From Desulfobacterales bacterium (GTDB taxonomy: Bacteria > Desulfobacterota > Desulfobacteria > Desulfobacterales > C00003060), in NCBI GenBank assembly GCA_030616475.1, contig JAUWXF010000015.1:1-42811 (forward strand): a DNA stretch of 42,811 nt. The letters run 5' to 3'. The position numbers and the translations under genes were made by a program. The notes under the pieces are model-generated. The model did not search any database. It was not told the DNA's origin and saw nothing but the letters and a program-made list of their open reading frames with translations. Shown one piece after another: positions 35,785 through 42,811 of this stretch (position 1 is its first letter; each line of letters starts with the position of its first letter).

Positions 35785-35804
35785 AGAGGCCGCCCCGTTT
35801 TTTT
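35773..35804 (+). terminator. Intrinsic terminator after the Cys-rich small gene
   Basis: A perfect 9-bp stem GGGGCGGCC/GGCCGCCCC has loop TAAAGA and is followed by seven T after one G. The loop contains the stop codon of the gene it ends. Confidence 0.92.
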
Positions 35805-36029
35805 CTTGGATCCATTATTTCAGCAACTTCCAACTTCCCGTCCCGGATCTGAACCATTACCATCGAGTCCACGTCTAGCTCCTTGTGATCCTCTTCTTTT
35901 ACAAGCTTCCTTGTAACGATCTCGGAACATATGCTATAAATTTGCTTTGGGGTGAAAACATTGACGATCAATTGGTGCGTTTCTCCAAGGCGCAACTGTG
36001 ATATGATAAGAGGTTCAGGGGGGGCCGAT

Positions 36030-36200
36030 ATGAAATCGCTTGACGAACAGGTTCTAAAGGTGACGAAAGAGATTGTGGCCAAGTTCATTGAGGTGGGACG
36101 TGTTTCTCCTGCCTCTTTCGATGAAACCTTTAAAAGCGTTTATAGGAGTGTCAAGGAGGCGATACTGGACTACAGTATCGAAGAAGAGGAAGTGGAATAA
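36030..36200 (+). CDS. Short conserved-looking acidic protein
   Basis: This 56-aa protein has a helical pattern (SLDEQVLKVTKEIVAKFIEV, then SFDETFKSVYRSVKEAIL) and ends in a run of Glu. A purine-rich AGGTTCAGGGGGGGCC precedes the ATG. Small proteins of this kind are common in Desulfobacterota genomes as I recall them, but I give no function. It stands alone between a terminator and the repeat mosaic before the dikinase gene. Confidence 0.6.
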   Translation: MKSLDEQVLKVTKEIVAKFIEVGRVSPASFDETFKSVYRSVKEAILDYSIEEEEVE

Positions 36201-36274
36201 TGGACACGAAGTGTAATGTCTTCAAGCCGTAAGGCGCAACCTTGCGCTAACAGGTCAATCTTGATGGGCTTTCT

Positions 36275-36462
36275 TCCTTTGGACCCATCACTCCATTATT
36301 CCATCATTCCATTGTTCCCTGGCCCAGACCTGGCTAACAGGCTATCTGTTTGTACATATGAAGTATGCGCCCCTGGCCCAGACCTGGTTTGGCCCGTGAT
36401 ACCTGATAACATGAAGCACGCGCCAGGGCGGGCAGGGCAGGCCAATTGCGGAGCTAAGTTCT
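36275..36462 (-). repeat. Right arm of the 99-bp inverted repeat and flanks
   Basis: CACTCCATTATTCCATCATT words, B, spacer, B, spacer, A, CCAATTG and D, in the reverse of the order at 33.3 kb. The 99-bp match is 36350-36448. It ends 2 nt before the dikinase start codon. Confidence 0.88.
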
Positions 36463-36463
36463 G

Positions 36464-39400
36464 ATGGTTGAAGAGATAATCACAAAAAGCGGTGTCGAGC
36501 TCATGGCGGAAAGGCGCGAGTTAGACGGTCAGGTCGAGGTGTCTCTTCGGATAAAAAACAAAATAAAATGTCTGTTACACTGGGGCCTGTCTCGGCACGC
36601 TCGGGCGCCGTGGCATATCCCTCCCCAGGCGCTGTGGCCTGAGGGTACCAGGGCGTTTGGGGGAACGGCTGTTCAGACTCCTTTTTCAGGCCGCAACGGC
36701 GAAGGCCAAATCGTCATCAGGCTGGAGCATACCCCGGATTTTTCGGTTATCGCTTTCTGCCTTTTCTTCCCCGAGGAAAATCGGTGGGACAATAACCACG
36801 GTAAGAATTACTACATCGACCTGCGAAAACCCAAAGAAAGATTTCCGGAGGCTCGACGGGTTGCCGGTCTTGCCGGCAAGATCATTGAAAAGGAGATGAG
36901 CCGCAATTCATGGACACTGATGCACCGTTTCAACCTGTGTTATGATCTGCTGGACAAGGTCAGAAATAATGTGGAGGGGCTGGCGCTGATCTTCGTGTGG
37001 CTGCGTTTTTCCGCTATCAGACAGTTGGACTGGCAGCGAAATTACAATACCAAGCCCAGAGAGTTGAGCCATGCTATGGATCGCTTGACGCTCAAGCTTG
37101 CCGATCGCTACACCAATGAGCCACGAGAGCAGGAGTTCATTCGCCTAATACTGACCACAATGGGGCGAGGCGGTGAAGGACAGCGGATCCGGGATGAGGT
37201 TTTGAACATCATGCATCGCCACCACATCAAGGAGGTCTCCGGCCATTTCCTGGAAGAATGGCATCAAAAGCTTCACAATAATACTACACCCGATGATATC
37301 GTCATCTGTGAAGCCTATCTGGAATTCTTAAGAAGTGACGGAAATCTTAATCTCTTCTATAAGAGGCTCGAACAGGACAGTGTCACCAAAAAACGACTCC
37401 AGAGCTACGAGCGGCCGATCAGGTCTCGTCCCGATTTCATTCCGCATCTGAAAGAGGCATTAATTCCCGATTTCGAGCATTTCCTGGGGATTCTCAAGGC
37501 AGTTCATTCCGCTACCGATCTTGGAACGGCCATCCATGCTGTTAGGTATGTGTTCGATGAAGAAATGAACAGCGTGATGGACTTCATGTGGCGGCATCGA
37601 GATGGTCGAGAGGTGCCGGTGTGCAGATTGGTGGAAAAGATCACCAAAGCGCGCCGCCTTCTGGCAGGACGATTCAAAGAAGATCCAAACAAAGTGCGCG
37701 ACCTGCTCTTCCTGGATCTCTCATTGGAGGATTTCTTGCGTGTTGTGGTGGAACGAAACCTTCATCTAAAACAGACCAGGGATCAACTGGTGGAATTGAT
37801 CGCAATGGCGCTTGAGAACCTGTGTCTTTCAAATGACGATGACGAGATGTCGCACTGTTTGCGCCATTGGGATCGCCTCAGCAAGACGCCCCGTTTGGGA
37901 AAAGAGTGGTCCCTTCAAGCCAAGGCCGTGCTCGATCGTCTCGGACGTGGCCTGGGCGCCCTTATCGACCATTATTACAAACTCCTTCAACCCAAAGCCG
38001 AACTTCTGGGCAGGGCCTTTCACGCTGATACGTGGACCATTACGCTCTTCAGTGAAGAAGTAGTGCGCGGCCGGCCCGCATTCGCTCTGTCGATGCTTTT
38101 GCGTCAGCTTGATCCGATATTGCGCAAAAGCGCCCAACTTGGCCATTGGCAGGTGGTCAGCCCGGGTCGAGGGATGGGGCAAGTGGAAGTGGTGGCTACC
38201 TTGAAGTCCATTCAGGGCAAAGGTTTTGCTCGACCCACAATCATAGTTGCCGACGAGGTTGCAGGAGATGAGGAAATCCCGGAAGGCGTAACTGCTGTTA
38301 TCACTGCGGATGCGACCGATATCGTATCACATGTGGCGATTCGTGCCAGAAATGCCGAAGTCCTCTTTGCTACCTGCTACGACCCCGGGATAATTGGGCA
38401 ATTGAAGTTACTCAGCGGGCATTCCCTCAAGCTAAGCGTGCATCCAGCCGGTGACGTGATCTTTGAGGAGGTGGACAGTGGTCAGTGGACAGTGGATAGT
38501 GCACAACAGCGGAGAGTACTGACCACTGACCACTGGTCACTGGTCACTGATTCCGCCTATGCCGTGTCAGCAAGTGATTTCAATGAGAAGAATCTTGGGG
38601 GCAAATCAAACAACTTGAGGCGCTTGCAGGGCAAGTTAGCTAAATGGATAGGTCTTCCTACTTCAGTGGCGGTGCCGTTCGGGGTCTTTGAAAGGGTGCT
38701 TGCCGAAGAGAAGAACAAAGAGATTGTAAAACGTTATGAGGAACGGACCCGGGGAGTGCATGAAGAGGCGCAAAAGGTGAAGGGCGAATTGCTCGGTGAA
38801 CTCCGCAAGACCATTTTGGCCCTCAAGGCCCCGGATGAACTGCTCTCCTCCCTTCACAAGGTAATGGAGGAGGCAGGACTTGCGTGGCCTGCAAACTGGG
38901 ATGACGCCTGGATGTGTATCAAACGTGTATGGAGCTCCAAGTGGAACGAAAGAGCATATCTGAGCCGCAGGGCAAGAGGTATTCCTCATGAGGATCTGTT
39001 CATGGCGGTACTCATTCAGGACGTGGTTGAAGCGGATTACAGCTTCGTGATCCACACCGCCAATCCCTTTACGGGCGAAAGAGATGAAATCTATGCCGAG
39101 GTGGTCTTGGGCCTTGGTGAAACATTGGTCGGCAATTATCCCGGAAGGGCTCTCAGCTTCTCCTGTAGAAAAGGAGATTCCGAGCCACAACTTCTGACCT
39201 TTCCGAGCAAAAGCCTTGGTATTTTCGGCAGCGGTTTGATCTTTCGTTCGGATTCCAATGCAGAAGATCTGGCCGGTTATGCCGGTGCCGGCCTTTACGA
39301 CAGCGTCATGTTGCCACCGTCCCGAAAGGTTTCTCTGGATTATACACGCGAGCGGCTCGTGTGGGATAAGGATTTTAGAAGAAACCTTTTGGTCACCATC

Positions 39401-39553
39401 GCCGCCATCGGCACAATGGTTGAGAAGGCCCTGGGCTCTCCGCAGGATATCGAAGGCGCCTACTCCAAAGGTCGATACTACGTGGTGCAGACACGGCCTC
39501 AAGTGGGGATTGGAAATGAAGTATTCCCGGATTCTTACCGACCTCGGCCGTGA
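36464..39553 (+). CDS. Alpha-glucan water dikinase homologue
   Basis: This 1,029-aa protein resembles plant starch phosphorylase kinase GWD/R1 over most of its length. It has an N-terminal glucan-binding-like part (LHWGLSRHARAPWHIPP), the EWHQKLHNNTTPDDIVIC block, the central helical part ending LRQLDPILRKSAQLGHWQ, and the phosphohistidine domain with His623 in DIVSHVAIRARN. The C-terminal PPDK-type ATP-grasp part has GLPTSVAVPFGVFE, KWNERAY, GLGETLVGNYPGRAL, FRSDSNAEDLAGYAGAGLYDS and ENtype ending VVQTRPQ. It would transfer the beta-phosphate of ATP to glucan and the gamma-phosphate to water. Plant GWD1 is ~1,400 aa with a longer N-terminus. Residues ~670-696, in the linker between the two catalytic domains, are a translated repeat. 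It is probably paired with the next gene. Confidence 0.9.
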   Translation: MVEEIITKSGVELMAERRELDGQVEVSLRIKNKIKCLLHWGLSRHARAPWHIPPQALWPEGTRAFGGTAVQTPFSGRNGEGQIVIRLEHTPDFSVIAFCLFFPEENRWDNNHGKNYYIDLRKPKERFPEARRVAGLAGKIIEKEMSRNSWTLMHRFNLCYDLLDKVRNNVEGLALIFVWLRFSAIRQLDWQRNYNTKPRELSHAMDRLTLKLADRYTNEPREQEFIRLILTTMGRGGEGQRIRDEVLNIMHRHHIKEVSGHFLEEWHQKLHNNTTPDDIVICEAYLEFLRSDGNLNLFYKRLEQDSVTKKRLQSYERPIRSRPDFIPHLKEALIPDFEHFLGILKAVHSATDLGTAIHAVRYVFDEEMNSVMDFMWRHRDGREVPVCRLVEKITKARRLLAGRFKEDPNKVRDLLFLDLSLEDFLRVVVERNLHLKQTRDQLVELIAMALENLCLSNDDDEMSHCLRHWDRLSKTPRLGKEWSLQAKAVLDRLGRGLGALIDHYYKLLQPKAELLGRAFHADTWTITLFSEEVVRGRPAFALSMLLRQLDPILRKSAQLGHWQVVSPGRGMGQVEVVATLKSIQGKGFARPTIIVADEVAGDEEIPEGVTAVITADATDIVSHVAIRARNAEVLFATCYDPGIIGQLKLLSGHSLKLSVHPAGDVIFEEVDSGQWTVDSAQQRRVLTTDHWSLVTDSAYAVSASDFNEKNLGGKSNNLRRLQGKLAKWIGLPTSVAVPFGVFERVLAEEKNKEIVKRYEERTRGVHEEAQKVKGELLGELRKTILALKAPDELLSSLHKVMEEAGLAWPANWDDAWMCIKRVWSSKWNERAYLSRRARGIPHEDLFMAVLIQDVVEADYSFVIHTANPFTGERDEIYAEVVLGLGETLVGNYPGRALSFSCRKGDSEPQLLTFPSKSLGIFGSGLIFRSDSNAEDLAGYAGAGLYDSVMLPPSRKVSLDYTRERLVWDKDFRRNLLVTIAAIGTMVEKALGSPQDIEGAYSKGRYYVVQTRPQVGIGNEVFPDSYRPRP
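38471..38550. repeat. Heptamer arms inside the dikinase gene
   Basis: GTGGACAGTGGTCAGTGGAC, then GACCACTGACCACTGGTCAC in the opposite sense, ~18 bp apart. The ~80 bp are in frame and fall in the linker between the phosphohistidine and ATP-binding domains. Confidence 0.88.
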
Positions 39554-39595
39554 ACTGTTTATTGGGTTGAAAATGGGAAAATACGAAATTCGAAT

Positions 39596-39664
39596 ACCCG
39601 CCTGCCAACGCCTGAGACAGCATTCAGCTTATGTGCCGGCATCTCTGGCAATGGCGGGCAGGTC
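39596..39664 (-). repeat. Module C unit
   Basis: ACCCGCCTGCCAACGCC to GGCAATGGCGGGCAGGT. The reverse complement matches part of the 33650-33770 cluster, including GGCACATAAGCTGAAT. Confidence 0.85.
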
Positions 39665-39920
39665 GAAATTCGAAACAATGACCAAATTTTCAAAATTCAA
39701 ATGACCGAAACAAAAAGAACCATATTTTACTGGAATCTTTAGTGTTTTGAACATTGATAAATTCGAGTTTTGAATTTGTTTCGGCCTGCCCTGGCGCGAC
39801 ATGCCCAGATGATTTTGGTGCCCATGTAGTCCAGATCTGGGCCAGGGATTTCGGATTTCGTGCTTCGGATTTATTAATGGCAATATTACAAATTGGGAAT
39901 GCACCCGGTAGGAATTAAGA
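39665..39920. repeat. A/B pair and short words before the TIM-barrel gene
   Basis: A (GCCTGCCCTGGCGCGAC) at ~39784 and B (TCTGGGCCAGGG) at ~39836, with GATTTCGGATTTCG words following. I see no gene here. Confidence 0.75.
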
Positions 39921-41990
39921 ATGAGTGAAAGGAGAATACGTATCGGCAACCAGACTGCCTTCTCGGCCTTGACCCCCACACAGCCTTTCGAGTACGCGGT
40001 GGGAAACGGTTTCGATGCGTTCGAGTGGTTTCCCGACAAAAAGGAATCGGGTGCGGGTTGGGAGGAAAGTGACCTTGATGCTGAGACACGTCGTCACATC
40101 AGGAATACCGCCCTTGAGCACGACATACGCCTGTCCGTCCATGCGCCGTGGGAGGTCAATCTTCTGCAACCCGAAGCCTGGGAACGACTTCTCGAAGCTC
40201 TGGAGTTTGCCCGGGATATCGGCGCATCGCTTCTCAATATCCATCTATACGCCGATGAGGGGATGGCTTCCTATGTAGAGTCCATCGTCCCGTTAGTGGA
40301 ACATTTGGCGTGGATGGGCATCAAGCTCTCCATAGAGAACACACCGCTTACCGGACCGGAGGACTTCAATGAGCTATTCAGAAGGCTTCGCAACCTCGGC
40401 TCTGCGTATAGTGCTTGCGTGGGAATGTGTCTGGATATAGGCCATGCCAACCTGTGTGAAGCAACCCGCAACGACTATATCAAGTTTATTGATCTGCTCG
40501 ATCCAAAAGTGCCGATCATCCATATCCATATGCACGAGAATTATGGAAACTGTGACAGCCACCTGCCCCTTTTTACAGGTCCTGCCGGTAAAGATGCTTT
40601 AGGAATTGAAGGGTTTATAGAACGTTTGAAAAGGCGCAATTTTTCAGGCTCTATCATCCTCGAGCAGTGGCCGGAACCACCCAGTTTGCTCAATGAGGCA
40701 CGGAACAGGCTTCGCGAGATGATCGGCGATGGAGGGTCGGGGGGGATTTTGTCCCAAATGGATGATTTTGCAAACAAGATTGCCGAAGCAGATCAGCGAT
40801 ATCAAAGCTGGAGGGAGAAACTCGGCTGGATTCATGACCTTCTTACTGATGACAAATTTGACCTCAACATAGATCAACTCACTTGCTTGGCGATTTATCT
40901 TCGTTTCATCGGCACGGGTGAGCTCTCCTCTGGCGAGGACGGCGGGCACTACCGTCCATCTCATCATGCAAGGATGGCACGCCGCATACACGATCGTCTC
41001 TCTAAAATAACCACTTCGGACAACGTTTTCATCATCAGGAAAATCTTTCCGTGGTTACCTTCATACAATAGTGCCTTTACCAGAGGGGAGCCACTCACGC
41101 GCATTCGGGACATCGCCCACAGAAACGATATTCCAAAAGAACTTAAACGGGAGATCAAGCATACGCTCCAGAACAAGCTGCATCGTTGCGTGTGCCCAGA
41201 GGATCTTGCCATCTCGGCGGCTCTCCGCGAAAGAATAACTGCTCCGGATGCCGATTATCCACCCGCTTTTGTGGAAGAATTCAAGAGATTCCATGAGGAG
41301 CTTAAGGAGTTTTTCAACGCACGCTCTTTGGAAGAACAGCTTGAAGTGATTGCAAAGAAGGGAAACGCCCAGGAAGCCGTCTTGATCCGCGCATTTCTTG
41401 AAGCCAAAGAAATGGCTGACACTCCCGAAGAGCAGCTCACCACGTTCGAGCGTTTGACGAGGCTTCGCAGCCATTTCGAAGAAGGAATTGAACGAAACAC
41501 CAGTTCGGAGGCACAACATCTCCTACTGGCAGATATCAGTCTGGAGGATTTCTCCTTTGTTCTCTTGAGTCAACTGATCAATCACTTTGAAGCCTCAGAA
41601 GACGGCATGCCCTGGTTGCCGGCCCTGTACGCCCTGGCCCTCACTGTTGAAAACCTGCGTTTGAGTGGTTTTGATGCCATGGAATGCCAGGCCGTAGAAT
41701 CCGAATTGAACTTCTGGCGTCAGAGGTTTGAGCCTCGAGACATCCAAGAACTGATTCGTCTCAAAGCCACACTTGATAGATGTGGGCGACTGGCAGAAGT
41801 TTACTGTGACAAAATTCTGGCGTTGTTTCCTGAAAAGGTCGAAAGGTTGGGCCGGGCTCTGGGTGTGGCCGAACATGCCATAAAGTCATTCTGTGAAGCC
41901 GATATTCGCAGCCACCTAATATTCCAACTCTCAAAGCTTGTTGCTCTTTTTTTGAAAAGCATTCGTACGGATGCAGCTCTTTCCCCATGA
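39921..41990 (+). CDS. TIM-barrel sugar isomerase-like domain fused to a dikinase-middle-like domain
   Basis: The N-terminal ~280 residues of this 689-aa protein are a xylose isomerase/endonuclease IV-type TIM barrel with metal-ligand-like HAPWE, NIHLY, SIENTP, CLDIGHANL, IHMHENYG and IILEQWP. The last ~400 residues are helical. From about residue 535 they line up by eye with the middle of the upstream dikinase: LLLADISLEDFSFV against LLFLDLSLEDFLRV, TVENLRLSGFDAME against ALENLCLSNDDDEM, LKATLDRCGRLAEVYCDK against the AKAVLDRLGRG segment, and RLGRALGV against LLGRAFHA. No phosphohistidine or ATP-grasp domain is present. AGGA precedes the ATG. It may be a regulatory or substrate-handling partner of the dikinase. 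I know no named family with this fusion. Confidence 0.8.
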   Translation: MSERRIRIGNQTAFSALTPTQPFEYAVGNGFDAFEWFPDKKESGAGWEESDLDAETRRHIRNTALEHDIRLSVHAPWEVNLLQPEAWERLLEALEFARDIGASLLNIHLYADEGMASYVESIVPLVEHLAWMGIKLSIENTPLTGPEDFNELFRRLRNLGSAYSACVGMCLDIGHANLCEATRNDYIKFIDLLDPKVPIIHIHMHENYGNCDSHLPLFTGPAGKDALGIEGFIERLKRRNFSGSIILEQWPEPPSLLNEARNRLREMIGDGGSGGILSQMDDFANKIAEADQRYQSWREKLGWIHDLLTDDKFDLNIDQLTCLAIYLRFIGTGELSSGEDGGHYRPSHHARMARRIHDRLSKITTSDNVFIIRKIFPWLPSYNSAFTRGEPLTRIRDIAHRNDIPKELKREIKHTLQNKLHRCVCPEDLAISAALRERITAPDADYPPAFVEEFKRFHEELKEFFNARSLEEQLEVIAKKGNAQEAVLIRAFLEAKEMADTPEEQLTTFERLTRLRSHFEEGIERNTSSEAQHLLLADISLEDFSFVLLSQLINHFEASEDGMPWLPALYALALTVENLRLSGFDAMECQAVESELNFWRQRFEPRDIQELIRLKATLDRCGRLAEVYCDKILALFPEKVERLGRALGVAEHAIKSFCEADIRSHLIFQLSKLVALFLKSIRTDAALSP

Positions 41991-42811
41991 GAGTGCCCAC
42001 ATGGCTGTGCTCACCCAGCACAGGGCTGGTCTTACGGAATAATCTATCTGGTCCAATCGCGCTTGCAGCAGGGGGTAGCGAGTAAAGCGGGGATGTAGGG
42101 GTGAGCTAACGGAGGGGCAACGTAGCTCTAAGCAACTGTTGCTCGCTTACATGGACACCAACCCGTTCCAAGGCGCATGATTGGTATCGCTGATACGCAG
42201 TTAAGAGTATAGATATCATAATGAGATCACAAGATTTTTCTGGTGAGGCTGCACTACAGATGTATAGCAGTTTCCAAAAGTTTCGGGCGCATCAACCAAA
42301 GCAGAAAAAGCACAACATATAGGCATTCAGACAAAAAGGCAGGGCTGTTTTTGACCCTGCCTCCTCGTATGTCGTTTGAATAAAGCTGGCCCAGTTCTTC
42401 CGATATGCCTTTGAATCTTCGTCTGGTTCGAGAATGCAGGGGATCAAAGCATCTTGGTTTTCTTTTTGCCGTCTGCCGCGGCAAACGTTGCTGTAAAAGT
42501 TCGTAACCATTCAAAAGGCCTATGATACACTCATGAAGTGATCTTCGAAATAGTTCACCCAATCGACCAATATATTTATTTCAACCGCGGAAACACCCCG
42601 GTACGGTCCCGCCTCGGCGGATCTCCGACATTCTTCCTTACAGGGCAGGCGTAGACCAACACAAACAAATAGCTTGCCGACCCCACTTACTAATCCGAGC
42701 ATAAATACATAGACATCAAGCAGTAATATAAACACAATCAGGGTGGTTGAAAAATGATTGTATGATTTTTGGAAGTTTCTGTAGTTTTCGCAGTCGACCA
42801 TTCACTGCAGA
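41991..42811. other. Unassigned right end
   Basis: No frame over ~100 aa looks protein-like. The modules A-G seen elsewhere are absent, which sets this stretch apart. A minus-strand terminator-like hairpin at 42333-42361 hints at a decayed gene or RNA read from the right. Confidence 0.5.
42333..42361 (-). terminator. Minus-strand terminator-like hairpin
   Basis: The 7-bp stem GGCAGGG/CCCTGCC is followed on the minus strand by five T. It implies a minus-strand transcript coming from the right, but I cannot identify a gene that it ends. Confidence 0.6.

Noticed and set aside
35633-36088. 151-aa minus-strand frame with a protein-like stretch (VNVFTPKQIYSICSEIVTRK)
   Set aside because: It runs through the terminator and overlaps two plus-strand genes. 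The middle does look protein-like, so a short gene in 35800-36010 remains possible, but I see no good start or stop.
42292-42562. Overlapping minus-strand frames at the right end, possible transposase remnant
   Set aside because: The resemblance to IS tails (AYRKNWASFIQTTYEE) is too weak, and the frames pass through a terminator hairpin.

Overview
The window looks like a chromosomal segment of an anaerobic, CO2-fixing or CO2-producing bacterium of the Desulfobacterota (former Deltaproteobacteria) type. I infer this from gene content only; there is no rRNA or other phylogenetic marker. The evidence is a Wood-Ljungdahl (reductive acetyl-CoA) gene block with Hdr/Mvh-type electron-transfer proteins, selenocysteine versions of two of them, free-standing CheY-like regulators and a sigma-54 two-component pair.

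Positions 186-26029 are almost entirely minus-strand. In transcription order: response regulator, fhs, folD, cooS, hdrA (Sec), mvhD (Sec), hdrC, metV, metF, a membrane cytochrome/HdrC fusion, hdrB, hdrA (Cys), mvhD (Cys), a GltD-like flavoprotein, metV, metF, two response regulators, a histidine kinase with a degenerate receiver, and a third metV. This encodes the folate part of the methyl branch (formyl-, methenyl-, methylene- and methyl-THF steps), a CO dehydrogenase, and at least two Hdr-MetFV electron-transfer modules. One module is soluble and selenium-dependent; the other has a membrane-bound haem subunit. Formate dehydrogenase, acetyl-CoA synthase and corrinoid protein genes are not in the window.

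Positions 26915-34843 hold housekeeping and regulatory genes: a small basic protein, a membrane-tethered metallophosphoesterase, an NtrC-type regulator with its kinase, an Smr-RsmG fusion, endonuclease IV and an LsrF-like aldolase. Positions 35503-36200 hold two small proteins. Positions 36464-41990 hold a bacterial homologue of plant alpha-glucan water dikinase, followed by a protein that fuses a TIM-barrel sugar-isomerase domain to a domain resembling the middle of that dikinase. I could not assign 41991-42811.

The other striking feature is the intergenic DNA. Nearly every gap is a mosaic of a few modules: 7-8 bp words repeated in tandem and then repeated in reverse complement; a GC-rich pair called A (GCCCGCCCTGGCGCGAC) and B (GGTCTGGGCCAGGG); a ~70 bp unit C with imperfect terminal inverted repeats; a hairpin D (GAACTTAGGGGCTTCGCCCC); a ~95 bp unit E; a ~70 bp two-hairpin unit F; and a ~170-240 bp unit G. 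These modules abut stop and start codons, supply C-terminal residues to some proteins, and sit in frame inside at least two genes. The letters are local labels for this annotation.
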